Shown piece after piece: positions 36,218 through 44,654 of a stretch of DNA of 64,000 nucleotides (position 1 is its first letter; each line of letters starts with the position of its first letter). The DNA is from Hydrogenophaga palleronii_A (GTDB lineage Bacteria > Pseudomonadota > Gammaproteobacteria > Burkholderiales > Burkholderiaceae_C): contig NZ_JAVDWU010000005.1 in assembly GCF_031457455.1 (NCBI RefSeq), positions 186,001 through 250,000 on the forward strand, in the 5' to 3' direction. Both the position numbers and the translations under genes were made by a program. The notes under the pieces are model-generated. The model was not told where the DNA came from. It saw only the letters and a list, made by a program, of their open reading frames with translations, and searched no databases.

Positions 36218-37441
36218 ATGAAACTGAAACTGTGGGCAGTCGCATCCGTCGTCGCTGCGGCCAGCGTGGGCGTGGCCCAGGCGCAGAACACCCAGCAAGG
36301 CAAACTCTCGAACGATGTGTTGCGCATCGGTGTGTTGACCGACGTTTCCGGCGTGTACGCCGACATCTCGGGCAAGGGTGCGGTGGAAGCCGTGAAGATG
36401 GCCGTGGAGGACTTTGGCGGGTCCATGTTCGGCAAGCCCATTGAGGTGGTTTTCGCTGACCACCAGAACAAGGCCGACGTGGGTGCCGCCAAGGCGCGCG
36501 AGTGGTACGACGGTGGCGTGGACCTGATCAACGACCTGGCCAATTCCGGCGTGGCCCTGGCCGTGGCCGGGGTGGCGAAAGAGAAGAAACGCCACGCCAT
36601 CGTGAACAACGCGTCCAACGTGGGCGTGACCAATGCGCAGTGTTCGCCCTACACGGTGCACTACGCTTACGATGCCTATTCGCTCGCGCACGGCACCGGC
36701 AAGGCGATTGCGGAAGCGGGTGGCGACACCTGGTTCTTCCTGACAGTGGACTTCGCCTTCGGCATTGGCCTGGAACAGCAGGTGGGCGATGTGGTGCGGG
36801 CCAACAAGGGCCGTGTGGTGGGCGCCGCGCGGCATCCGCTGGGCACCACGGACTTCTCTTCCTATGTGCTGCAGGCGCAGGCTTCAAAAGCCAAGATCGT
36901 GGGCTTGGCGTCCACCGGCAACGACACCATCAACGCCATCAAGGCGGCCAACGAGTTCGGCATCACTAAGAACCAGAAGCTGGCGGCGCTGTTGCTGTGG
37001 ATTCAGGACGTGCATGCGTTGGGCCTTCCCACCGCGCAGGGCCTGCAGCTCACCAACGCCTGGTACTGGGACATGAACGACGAGTCGCGTGCGTTTGCCA
37101 AGCGCTTCCAGCAACGCGTGGGCGGCCAGATGCCCAATATGGCGCACGCGGGTGACTATTCGTCCACCATGCACTACCTGAAGGCCGTGCAGGCAGCGGG
37201 CACCGACGACCCGGATGCCGTGTCGGCCAAGATGCGCGAAATGCCCATCAGCGACATGTTCACCAAGGCCGGCAAGATCCGTGAAGACGGCCGCATGGTG
37301 CACGACATGTACCTGTGGGAAGTGAAGTCGCCGGCCGAATCCAAAGGCCCTTGGGACTACCTCAAGCCGGTGAAGACGATTCCGGCCGACCAGGCCTTCA
37401 TGCCGCTGGCGCAGAGCAGCTGCTACCTGGTCAAGAAATAA
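36218..37441 (+). CDS. Branched-chain amino-acid-type ABC transporter substrate-binding protein
   Basis: Periplasmic binding protein of the Peripla_BP_6 (LivJ-like) family, 407 residues. A clear signal peptide ends AVAQAQA (cut near residue 22). The mature fold starts LRIGVLTDVSGVYADISGKG and keeps the ligand-loop region NDLANSGVALAVAGVAKEKK. The C-terminus (DYLKPVKTIPADQAFMPL) is typical of proteobacterial members that bind aromatic acids, amides or other small organics rather than leucine. Good AGGAG site. It is first in a transporter operon that runs into Tm-1-like genes. Ligand unknown. Mosaic repeat copy H follows. Confidence 0.92.
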   Translation: MKLKLWAVASVVAAASVGVAQAQNTQQGKLSNDVLRIGVLTDVSGVYADISGKGAVEAVKMAVEDFGGSMFGKPIEVVFADHQNKADVGAAKAREWYDGGVDLINDLANSGVALAVAGVAKEKKRHAIVNNASNVGVTNAQCSPYTVHYAYDAYSLAHGTGKAIAEAGGDTWFFLTVDFAFGIGLEQQVGDVVRANKGRVVGAARHPLGTTDFSSYVLQAQASKAKIVGLASTGNDTINAIKAANEFGITKNQKLAALLLWIQDVHALGLPTAQGLQLTNAWYWDMNDESRAFAKRFQQRVGGQMPNMAHAGDYSSTMHYLKAVQAAGTDDPDAVSAKMREMPISDMFTKAGKIREDGRMVHDMYLWEVKSPAESKGPWDYLKPVKTIPADQAFMPLAQSSCYLVKK

Positions 37442-37444
37442 GAC

Positions 37445-37540
37445 GCCCCCCGTTGCTTGCTCACTGCGTGTAGCCGCATCCCCCCCACTGGGGGGCGGGC
37501 CGGCCGCTTCGGGCGGCCGTGCGCGGCGGCCCCTGGTCTG
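37445..37540 (+). repeat. Mosaic hairpin repeat, copy H (divergent)
   Basis: Starts 4 bases behind the binding-protein stop. It has C-runs, a CCCCCC-ACT-GGGGGG hairpin and a GGCCGGCCGCTTCGGGCGGCC hairpin ending CCCCTGG. It shares the plan, but less of the sequence, with the other copies. Confidence 0.5.
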
Positions 37541-37580
37541 AAGCCGCTGCGTGCATCCACCTCGCGACCTTGCATCCATC

Positions 37581-38378
37581 ATGTCCTACATCCTTGAAAC
37601 GCAGGGGCTTTCCCGCACCTTCCACGGGTTTCACGCCGTCTCGAACGTGAGCCTGTCGGTGCAGGAAGGCAGCATCCATGCCCTCATTGGCCCCAACGGC
37701 GCGGGCAAGACGACCTGCTTCAACCTGCTCACGCGCTTCATCGACGCCACGGCCGGCCGCATTCAGTTTCAGGGGCAAGACATCACCCGCACCCCAGCCG
37801 ACGCGGTGGCCCGCATGGGGCTGGTGCGTTCGTTCCAGATCTCGGCTGTGTTCGGTCAACTGAGCGTGTTCGAGAACGTGCGCCTGGCGCTGCAGCGCCG
37901 CCGCGGGCATTCGATGGACTGGTGGCGCAGCGACCGCTCGCTGGCCGCCTACGAAGAGCGCACCCACGAACTGCTGGCCGAAGGCGGCTTGTCTGACTGG
38001 GCCAACCACCTCGCGGGCGAGCTGCCCTACGGCCGCAAGCGCGCGCTGGAGCTGGCCACCACGCTGGCACTGGAGCCCAAGGTGCTGCTGCTGGACGAAC
38101 CCATGGCCGGCATGGGCGCGGAGGACATTGCCCACGCCGCCGCGATGATTCGTCAGGCTGCGCGCGGGCGCACCGTGTTGATGGTGGAACACAACCTGTC
38201 TGTGGTGGCCGATCTGTGTGACCGCATCACCGTGCTGGCGCGCGGCGAGGTGCTGGCCGAAGGCGATTACGCCACGGTGTCGAAAGATGAGCTCGTGGTG
38301 GAGGCTTACCTGGGCCATGGCCATGCTGGTCAGCGCAAGCACAACACCGCTGTGGCAGGGGAGCCGAGCCATGGCTGA
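37581..38378 (+). CDS. ABC transporter ATP-binding protein, LivG type
   Basis: Cytoplasmic ATPase of 265 residues for branched-chain-amino-acid-type uptake. Walker A is GPNGAGKTT, Walker B is VLLLDEPMAGM, and the switch histidine is in MVEHNLSVV. The signature motif is an unusual LPYGRKRALELA instead of LSxGxQ, a variant that is nonetheless common among LivG relatives. The C-terminus (DELVVEAYLGHGH) is the LivG-specific tail. The start at 37581 is the family N-terminus. Its last 8 bases overlap the LivF-type gene. Confidence 0.92.
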   Translation: MSYILETQGLSRTFHGFHAVSNVSLSVQEGSIHALIGPNGAGKTTCFNLLTRFIDATAGRIQFQGQDITRTPADAVARMGLVRSFQISAVFGQLSVFENVRLALQRRRGHSMDWWRSDRSLAAYEERTHELLAEGGLSDWANHLAGELPYGRKRALELATTLALEPKVLLLDEPMAGMGAEDIAHAAAMIRQAARGRTVLMVEHNLSVVADLCDRITVLARGEVLAEGDYATVSKDELVVEAYLGHGHAGQRKHNTAVAGEPSHG

Positions 38379-39180
38379 TGTATCCCATTCCGTTCGGGCT
38401 GAGCCTGTCGAAGCCCTGCGCGGTGCGAGCACTTCGACAAGCTCAGTGCGAACGGGTTCTTTGGAGAACGCAAATCGTTCTGAACCTTTGCTGTCGCTGC
38501 GCGATGTGAAGGCCTGGTACGGGCCCAGCCAGGCGCTGCATGGCGCCAGCCTGGATTTGCACGAGGGCGAGTTGCTCACCTTGCTGGGTCGCAATGGCGC
38601 GGGCAAATCCACGCTGCTGAAGTCGATCATGGGCATGATGGACAAGCGCCAGGGCTCCATCCGCTTCAAGGGCAAAGAGCTCATGGGCCTGGCGCCGCAC
38701 CACATCGGTCGGTTGGGCGTGGCCTTTTGCCCCGACGACCGTGGCATTTATGCATCGCTGACCGTGCGCGAAAACCTGCGCCTGCCGCCGGTGGTGGCTG
38801 AGGGAGGCATGAGCGAGGCCGAGCTGTTCGAGCTGTTTCCCAACCTGGCAGAGCGCGCGAAGTCGGCCGGCACGCACCTCTCAGGCGGCGAACAGCAGAT
38901 GCTCGCGATCGCGCGCATCCTGCGCACCGGCGCGCGCCTGCTGCTGCTCGACGAACCCACCGAAGGACTGGCCCCCGTGATCGTGGACCGCATCGGCGAA
39001 CTCATTCGTCAGCTGAAAGGCCGTGGTTACACCATCGTGCTGGTGGAGCAGAACGTGCACTTCGCCGCAGAGCTGGCGGACCGGCATTGTCTGATGGAGT
39101 CGGGTCGCATCACGGACACGTTTGACGCGGCGACCTTGATGCGTGACTTTGATGCGATCACTTCCAGGATCGGCGTATAG
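38371..39180 (+). CDS. ABC transporter ATP-binding protein, LivF type, with repeat-encoded N-terminal insert
   Basis: Second ATPase of the importer, 269 residues. Walker A is GRNGAGKST, the signature LSGGEQQML, Walker B LLLLDEPTEGL, and the switch histidine is replaced by Q in VLVEQNVHF, as usual for LivF. LivF proteins are normally about 235 residues. The extra N-terminal residues (about 7-29, RAEPVEALRGASTSTSSVRT) are the translation of a palindromic repeat at 38390-38455 inserted in frame. The conserved domain starts at PLLSLRDVKAWYG, with no better start codon between, so the insert is probably present in the protein. Confidence 0.92.
   Translation: MADVSHSVRAEPVEALRGASTSTSSVRTGSLENANRSEPLLSLRDVKAWYGPSQALHGASLDLHEGELLTLLGRNGAGKSTLLKSIMGMMDKRQGSIRFKGKELMGLAPHHIGRLGVAFCPDDRGIYASLTVRENLRLPPVVAEGGMSEAELFELFPNLAERAKSAGTHLSGGEQQMLAIARILRTGARLLLLDEPTEGLAPVIVDRIGELIRQLKGRGYTIVLVEQNVHFAAELADRHCLMESGRITDTFDAATLMRDFDAITSRIGV
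38390..38455. repeat. Palindromic repeat inserted in the LivF-type coding sequence
   Basis: 24-bp arms (38390-38413 and 38432-38455; 21 of 24 positions pair) around an 18-base loop. The arm contains GCTGAGCCTGTCGAAG, the core of a palindromic repeat scattered through many proteobacterial genomes. Its 66 bases keep the reading frame open. Confidence 0.88.
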
Positions 39181-39189
39181 AAATGAAAC

Positions 39190-39269
39190 TCCCCCGCCGT
39201 GCTTCGCACGACCCCCTCAAGGGGGCAACACCTGCGGCCTGGCAGAGCCAGCTCCGCGGTGTTCCTGGA
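39190..39269 (+). repeat. Mosaic three-hairpin repeat, copy F
   Basis: Begins 9 bases after the LivF-type stop: CCCCC, CGTGCTTCGCACG, CCCCCTCAAGGGGG, then AACACC...GGTGTT around GGCCTGGCAGAGCCAG, and CCTGGA. It sits between convergent genes (LivF-type and AraC), where it could end transcripts from the left. Confidence 0.78.
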
Positions 39270-39296
39270 CTCGGGCAGTTCGCGCCGGAAGCATTT

Positions 39297-40145
39297 TTAG
39301 GTGGCTCTGGGTTTCGACCGGTAGTCGGAGGGCCGGAAACCCGTCAGCCGTTTGAACGTATTGGAAAACGCGAACGGATTGAGGTAGCCCACGCTGTGGG
39401 AAATGGCTTCGATCTTGTCGGTGGTGGTGGCCAGCAGGTGGGCGGCGTGGGCGATGCGCAATGTGGCCAGCTGTTTGCCGGGGCTGCGGCCCAGGTTCTT
39501 CTGGCACAGGCGCCGCAGGTGTTCTTCGCTGGTGTTGGCCAGAGCGGCCAGATCCGCCAGGGTCCAGTCGCGGGCCAGGTCGGCCTTCACCGCGTTCCAC
39601 ACCGGCACCAGGCGCGGTTCGCGTTGCAGCGGCTCCAGGATGCGCGAGACGTAGCGTTCGATCACGTCCACCCACACCGCGCAGGTGCCGGGGTCGGCCG
39701 CGCCCTGCATCTCGCCGGCCAGACCCAGGATCGCGTGTTCCAGCACCTGGCCGTCGAAGGGGCTCATGGTGGGGGCCATGGCGCCGTCCACCGAACGCAT
39801 GGAGTCCGGCCGGAAGCGCACCCAGGCCAGGCGCCAGCGCTTGGCGGGCACACAGTGGAAGGCGTGCAGCACGTGCGCCGGCGCAAAGCTCACGGTACCC
39901 GGCTTGTGCGGGTACCAGCGGCCGTCCAGCAGCGTCTGCCCCTCGCCAGACAGGCACACCTGCATGAAGGCGCCGCTGAGGTGGGTACGAACGATGGTGT
40001 AGGGCGCAGCCGCGTCCACCACCGCCACGTGCGCAATGTGGCGCACCGCCAGCGCATCGCAATGCTCCGCACGCACCACCGTCTGCACGGTGTCATCGCC
40101 CAGCACATGGGTTTCTTGGGAGATATCGGGATGCTTGATCGACAT
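39297..40145 (-). CDS. AraC family transcriptional regulator
   Basis: A 282-residue regulator with an N-terminal cupin-type sensor domain (residues about 25-120, GEGQTLLDGRWYPHKPG) and a C-terminal AraC domain (WTLADLAALANTSEEHLRRL, then IEAISHSVGYLNPFAFSNTF and GFRPSDYRS). It is embedded in the ABC transporter cluster, divergent from the permease genes by 26 bases, so it is the most likely local regulator. The inducer is probably the transported compound (inference). Confidence 0.9.
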   Translation of the reverse strand: MSIKHPDISQETHVLGDDTVQTVVRAEHCDALAVRHIAHVAVVDAAAPYTIVRTHLSGAFMQVCLSGEGQTLLDGRWYPHKPGTVSFAPAHVLHAFHCVPAKRWRLAWVRFRPDSMRSVDGAMAPTMSPFDGQVLEHAILGLAGEMQGAADPGTCAVWVDVIERYVSRILEPLQREPRLVPVWNAVKADLARDWTLADLAALANTSEEHLRRLCQKNLGRSPGKQLATLRIAHAAHLLATTTDKIEAISHSVGYLNPFAFSNTFKRLTGFRPSDYRSKPRAT

Positions 40146-40171
40146 GGCTTGCTCATCATAGGGGCGGCGTG

Positions 40172-41062
40172 ATGGACATTTTTGGAATGCCGATCCAGGT
40201 GCTGGCCGGGCAGATCATGCTGGGGCTGGTCAATGGCTGCTTCTATGCGGTGCTCAGTCTTGGGCTGGCGGTGATCTTCGGTTTGCTGCGCATCGTCAAC
40301 TTTGCGCATGGTGCGTTCTTCATGACCGGTGCCTTCGGTGCCTGGATGCTGCAGAGCTTTCTGGGGCTGGGCTATTGGGTCGCGCTGCTGGCGGTGCCCT
40401 TGATCGTGGGTGCGCTGGGGGGGGTGTTTGAACGCACGCTGCTGCGCCGCTTGTACGGGCTGGACCCGATCTACGGCCTGCTGCTCACCTTTGGTGTGGT
40501 GCTGGTTCTGGAGGGTGGCTTTCGGGTGGCCTTTGGTACCTCAGGCCAAGCGTACCCGGTGCCCACCCAGTTGCAGGGCGTGATCAACCTCGGCTTCATG
40601 ATCCTGCCCATCTACCGCGCCTGGGTGATCGTGGCGGCGCTGGCGGCCTGCTTCATCACCTGGTGGTTGATCGAGCGCACTTCGCTGGGCGCCCGGCTGC
40701 GCGCCGCCACGGAGAAGCCGCAGCTCACGCAGTCGTTCGGTGTGAACGTGCCTTTGCTGCTCACCTTCACCTACGCGGGGGGCATTGCGCTGGCGGCGTT
40801 CACCGGCGTGCTGGCCGCGCCCATCCTGCATGTGAATTCGGGCATGGGCTCGAACCTGGTGATCATCGTGTTCGCCATCGTGGTGATCGGCGGCATGGGA
40901 TCGATCTTCGGCTCCATCGTCACGGCGCTGGGCATTGGCGTCATTGAGGGGCTGACCAAGGTCTGGTACTCGGAGGCTTCCACCACGGTGATCTTTGTGG
41001 TGATGGCATTGGTGTTGCTGTTCCGCCCGCGCGGCCTGTTCGGAAAAGAGGGGGCCGCATGA
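40172..41062 (+). CDS. Branched-chain amino-acid-type ABC permease, LivH type
   Basis: Inner-membrane permease of 296 residues with about eight helices. The N-terminus GLVNGCFYAVLSLGLAVIFG and LRIVNFAHGAFFMTGAF are LivH hallmarks; the conserved cytoplasmic loop for ATPase contact is around RLRAATEKPQLTQSFGVNV, and IVVIGGMGSIFGSIV is near the C-terminus. GTG 40169 is an alternative start one codon earlier. It overlaps the next permease by four bases. It is separated from the ATPase genes by the AraC gene on the other strand. Confidence 0.92.
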   Translation: MDIFGMPIQVLAGQIMLGLVNGCFYAVLSLGLAVIFGLLRIVNFAHGAFFMTGAFGAWMLQSFLGLGYWVALLAVPLIVGALGGVFERTLLRRLYGLDPIYGLLLTFGVVLVLEGGFRVAFGTSGQAYPVPTQLQGVINLGFMILPIYRAWVIVAALAACFITWWLIERTSLGARLRAATEKPQLTQSFGVNVPLLLTFTYAGGIALAAFTGVLAAPILHVNSGMGSNLVIIVFAIVVIGGMGSIFGSIVTALGIGVIEGLTKVWYSEASTTVIFVVMALVLLFRPRGLFGKEGAA

Positions 41063-42012
41063 ACACGACGATGCCCAACTGGCAAAAGATCTTCATGCTT
41101 GTGGTGGTGCTGGCCCTGCTGGCGGTGCCGTGGATGCCGCAGGTGGTGTACCCGGTCATGGTGATGAAGCTGCTGTGCATGGCGCTGTTTGCCTGTGCCT
41201 ACAGCCTGCTGCTGGGCTTCGGCGGCATGATGTCTTTTGGTCATGCGGCCTTCTTTGGCAGCGCGGCTTACATCACCGGCCTGGTGACCAAGTACTGGGG
41301 CTTGCCGCCCGAAGTGGGCCTGCTGGCGGGCACGCTGTTTGCGGCCGGGCTGGGGGCGGTGTTTGGCGCACTGGCCATCCACCGCCAGGGCATCTACCTG
41401 GCCATGATCACGCTGGCATTGGCGCAGATGGTGTATTTCATTTTTCTGCAACTGCCCTTCACCGGCGCGGAAGACGGCCTGCAGCAGATCCCGCGCGGCA
41501 CGCTCTTCGGCTTCATCGATCTGCGCAGCGACATGGCCATGTACCACCTGGTTCTGCTGATCACGCTGGCCGGGCTGTGGCTGATCCACCGCGTGGTGCA
41601 TTCGCCTTTCGGCCATGTGGTGGTGGCCATTCGCGAGCACGAGCCGCGCGCCCGTTCGCTGGGCTACCCGGTGGAGCGCTACAAGCTGATGCTGTTCGTG
41701 CTGTCGGCCGCTCTCTCCGGCCTGGCCGGCTCGATGAAGGCGCTGGTGTTCCAGGTGGCCGCACTCACCGACGTGCACTGGCACATGTCGGGCGACGTGG
41801 TGCTCATGGCCTTGCTGGGTGGCATGCACACCGTGTTTGGCCCGGCCATTGGCGCGGCCGTGGTGGTGGGCCTGCAGTACTACCTCGATGCCTTTGGGGG
41901 CTGGGTGACGCTGGTCACCGGCCTGATCTTCATGGTGTGTGTGCTGTCGTTCCGCAGCGGCATTGCAGGCGCCGTGCAGGCGCTCAGGTCCCGTCCAGGG
42001 CGCACCCCCTGA
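41059..42012 (+). CDS. Branched-chain amino-acid-type ABC permease, LivM type
   Basis: Partner permease, 317 residues, about nine helices. It carries the LivM motifs LLLGFGGMMSFGHAAFFG and the ATPase-contact loop AIREHEPRARSLGYPVERYKL, then GLAGSMKALVFQVA and LLGGMHTVFGPAIGAA. The ATG overlaps the LivH-type stop. The downstream TIM-barrel gene starts 40 bases later behind a strong ribosome site, so transport and the following enzymes are probably expressed together. Confidence 0.92.
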   Translation: MNTTMPNWQKIFMLVVVLALLAVPWMPQVVYPVMVMKLLCMALFACAYSLLLGFGGMMSFGHAAFFGSAAYITGLVTKYWGLPPEVGLLAGTLFAAGLGAVFGALAIHRQGIYLAMITLALAQMVYFIFLQLPFTGAEDGLQQIPRGTLFGFIDLRSDMAMYHLVLLITLAGLWLIHRVVHSPFGHVVVAIREHEPRARSLGYPVERYKLMLFVLSAALSGLAGSMKALVFQVAALTDVHWHMSGDVVLMALLGGMHTVFGPAIGAAVVVGLQYYLDAFGGWVTLVTGLIFMVCVLSFRSGIAGAVQALRSRPGRTP

Positions 42013-42052
42013 TCCACCCCTTTTTCCTGCTTCCCGTTTCAAGGAGATTTTC

Positions 42053-42883
42053 ATGCCCCGTTTTGAACGTCAGGCCCTGATGGCGAAATTCCAGGCCATG
42101 GTCCGCGACCGCCAGCCCATCATTGGCGGGGGTGCCGGCACCGGCATCTCCGCCAAGTGCGAAGAGGCCGCGGGCATCGACCTGATCGTGATCTACAACT
42201 CCGGCCGCTACCGCATGGCCGGACGTGCCTCGTCTGCCGGGCTGCTGGCCTATGGCAACGCCAACGACATCGTGCTGGAGATGGCCGGCGAGGTGTTGCC
42301 GGTGGCCAAGAAGACACCGGTGATCGCCGGGGTGAACGGCACCGACCCGTTCATCGTGATGCCGGTGTTCCTGAAAAAGCTCAAGGAACTGGGGTTTTCC
42401 GGTGTGCAGAATTTCCCCACCGTGGGCATCATTGACGGCACCTTCCGCCAGAGCCTGGAGGAGACTGGCATCAACTACGCCACAGAGGTGGAAATGATCG
42501 GCGAGGCCCACGCCATCGACCTGCTGACGACCCCCTACGTGTTCTCAAAAGAGGAAGCCATCGCCATGACCGAGGCGGGTGCCGACTTCATCGTGCCGCA
42601 TATGGGCGTGACCACCGGCGGCACCATCGGCGCCACCACGTCCAAGTCGCTGGCCGAATCGGTGAAGCTGATCGACGAATGGGGTGAAGCGGCGCGCCAG
42701 GTGCGCAAGGACGTGATCGTGATCGCACACGGTGGCCCCATCTCCAGCCCGGAAGACGTGTCGTACGTGCTCAAGCACAGCACCCATTGCAACGGCTTCT
42801 ATGGCGCCAGCAGCATGGAACGGTTGCCGACGGAGATTGCGATCAAGGCGCACGTGGAGCGCTACAAACAAGTGAGCTTCTGA
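42053..42883 (+). CDS. Phosphoenolpyruvate hydrolase-like TIM-barrel protein (Tm-1 C-terminal type)
   Basis: A 276-residue TIM-barrel protein of the PEP_hydrolase/TIM-barrel signal family (PF09370-type), the family forming the C-terminal half of plant Tm-1. Key stretches are PIIGGGAGTGISAKCEEAAG, DLIVIYNSGRYRMAGR, VIAGVNGTDPF, GVQNFPTVGIIDGTFR, PHMGVTTGGTIGA and IAHGGPISSP, all from the phosphate-binding end of the barrel. A strong CAAGGAG fixes the start. The reaction is not established; PEP mutase/isocitrate-lyase-like C-C or C-P chemistry is possible. It lies between the permease and an SRPBCC gene. Confidence 0.85.
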   Translation: MPRFERQALMAKFQAMVRDRQPIIGGGAGTGISAKCEEAAGIDLIVIYNSGRYRMAGRASSAGLLAYGNANDIVLEMAGEVLPVAKKTPVIAGVNGTDPFIVMPVFLKKLKELGFSGVQNFPTVGIIDGTFRQSLEETGINYATEVEMIGEAHAIDLLTTPYVFSKEEAIAMTEAGADFIVPHMGVTTGGTIGATTSKSLAESVKLIDEWGEAARQVRKDVIVIAHGGPISSPEDVSYVLKHSTHCNGFYGASSMERLPTEIAIKAHVERYKQVSF

Positions 42884-42909
42884 ACCCCGAAAACAACAGG
42901 AGACGAAAC

Positions 42910-43353
42910 ATGGCCAGGGTATACGTGAGCATGGTGATGAACGCCACCCTCGATGAGGCATGGGCTTACCTGCGCGACTTCGGTGCGCTGGGCAAGTACC
43001 ACCCGTTCTTTGAGAACTCATTCATTGAAGACGGCAAGCCGTCGGACCAGATCGGCTGCGTGCGCCGCTTCTCCGTGCGCGATGGGGGTGGCTATTTGCG
43101 CGAGCAGTTGCTGGCGCTGTCTGACGACGAGCACCGCTGCCGCTACAAGATCCTGCACATCGACGCACCCTGGACCAACTACGTGGCCGAAATGCACTTG
43201 CTGCCTGTGACCGAAGGCAACCGCTGCTTTGGCGAATGGTGGGCCGAGTGGGATGTGCCTGCCGATGAGGAGGCCGAGGCCATGGAGCGTGTGAAAGGCA
43301 CTTTTCGCACGTTCTTTGAGTGCGTGAACGCGCACCACGAGCGCCGGAAATGA
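42910..43353 (+). CDS. SRPBCC family protein
   Basis: A 147-residue START/polyketide-cyclase-like protein (Polyketide_cyc2 group): MARVYVSMVMNATLDEAWAYL, KYHPFFENSFIEDG, and a C-terminal helix VKGTFRTFFECVNAH. The fold binds hydrophobic ligands in a deep cavity. Its place between the two Tm-1-type genes, with an ATGA overlap to the second, suggests it binds or converts an intermediate of the same pathway. AGGAG precedes the start. Confidence 0.82.
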   Translation: MARVYVSMVMNATLDEAWAYLRDFGALGKYHPFFENSFIEDGKPSDQIGCVRRFSVRDGGGYLREQLLALSDDEHRCRYKILHIDAPWTNYVAEMHLLPVTEGNRCFGEWWAEWDVPADEEAEAMERVKGTFRTFFECVNAHHERRK

Positions 43354-44579
43354 GCCAAGCCAACCACCGGCAGCCCACAGCCTGGGTGGTGGGCACCTTC
43401 GACACCAAGGCAGACGAGCTCAACTACCTGGCCGGGCTGGTGCGCGCGGCGGGCGTGCGCGTGGTCACGGTGGACATCGGCACGCGCAGCGCCGCTGGCG
43501 TGGCCGACATTGATTCTGCCGCCGTGGCCGCGCACCACCCGCGCGGAGCCGCTGCCGTGTTCGAGCCTTCTGACCGCGGCGAGGCGGTGATTGCCATGAG
43601 CGTGGCGTTGAGCGCGCTGGCGCGCAAACGGTTGGAGTCCGGCGAGATCCAGGGCATGCTGGGCGTGGGAGGCTCGGGCGGCAGTTCCATGATCGCGCCG
43701 GCCATGCGCCTGTTGCCCATTGGCTATCCCAAGCTGCTGGTGTCCACCATGGCGGCGGGCGATGTGTCGGCTTATGTGGGCGTGGTGGACATGACGCTGA
43801 TGTACCCGGTGACCGACATCGCCGGGCTGAACCGCTTGTCACGCACCATTCTGGCCAACGCGGCGCACGCGCTGGTGGGCATGTTGCTGCACCACGCGCC
43901 GGTGGACCACGCGCAGGACAAACCCGCCATTGGCCTGACCATGTTCGGTGTGACCACGCCGTGCGTGCAGGCGGTGCGCGACCTGCTGCAGGCTGACTTC
44001 GACGCCCAGGTGTTCCACGCCAACGGCGCCGGCGGCCGCACGCTGGAAACCCTGGCCGCAGCTGGGCTGCTGAACGCCGTGGTGGACCTCACCACCACCG
44101 AAGTGGGCCAGCATCTGGCCGGTGGTGTGTGCGACGCCGGGCCTGGCCGTCTGGACGCCGCCGCTCGTTACGGTTTGCCGTGGATCGGTTCCGTGGGGGC
44201 GCTGGACATGATCAACTGGGGAGCGCCGGCCACCATTCCCGAACGGCACCGCCAGCGCCTGTTTCACGTGCACAACGCCAACGTGACGCTGATGCGCAGC
44301 AATGCCCAGGAACTGGAGGCCGCCGCCCACCGCATCGCCGAACAGCTCAACCGCGCGAGCGGCCCGGTGCGTCTGTTGTTGCCCATGGGCGGCCTGTCCA
44401 TGATCGACGCCCCTGGCCAGCCCTTTCACGACCCGGCCGCCGACGCGGTGCTGTTTGATGCGCTGGAACGCCTGTTCGTGGTCAGCGACACGCACAGGCT
44501 GACTAGGCTGCCGTACCACATCAACGACCCGGCGTTTGCGGCGGTCGTGGCGGACGAGGTGAGGGCCGTGGTGATGTAA
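43350..44579 (+). CDS. Tm-1-like ATP-binding domain protein (UPF0261)
   Basis: A 409-residue UPF0261 protein, the bacterial counterpart of the N-terminal domain of tomato Tm-1. It starts WVVGTFDTKADELNYLAGLV and has GVGGSGGSSMIAPAMRLLPIG, KLLVSTMAAGDVSAYVG, GLTMFGVTTPCV, FHANGAGGRTLE and LLPMGGLSMIDAPGQPFHDP, all strongly conserved. Plant Tm-1 binds ATP and blocks tomato mosaic virus replication; bacterial members are of unknown function and usually adjoin the TIM-barrel gene, as here. The ATG overlaps the SRPBCC stop. Last gene of the operon. Confidence 0.9.
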   Translation: MSQANHRQPTAWVVGTFDTKADELNYLAGLVRAAGVRVVTVDIGTRSAAGVADIDSAAVAAHHPRGAAAVFEPSDRGEAVIAMSVALSALARKRLESGEIQGMLGVGGSGGSSMIAPAMRLLPIGYPKLLVSTMAAGDVSAYVGVVDMTLMYPVTDIAGLNRLSRTILANAAHALVGMLLHHAPVDHAQDKPAIGLTMFGVTTPCVQAVRDLLQADFDAQVFHANGAGGRTLETLAAAGLLNAVVDLTTTEVGQHLAGGVCDAGPGRLDAAARYGLPWIGSVGALDMINWGAPATIPERHRQRLFHVHNANVTLMRSNAQELEAAAHRIAEQLNRASGPVRLLLPMGGLSMIDAPGQPFHDPAADAVLFDALERLFVVSDTHRLTRLPYHINDPAFAAVVADEVRAVVM

Positions 44580-44654
44580 TGTGTCGCCCGAAGAACGCGG
44601 CCGTAGATGGCCTTACCGCCGGTGAGCCGGCCGCGTTGCAGCACCATGCCTCCC

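Noticed and set aside
35998..36633. 5' extension of the AraC gene running antisense into the binding-protein gene
   Set aside because: The extra 212 residues have no AraC character, and the opposite strand carries the promoter and signal peptide of a clear transporter gene.
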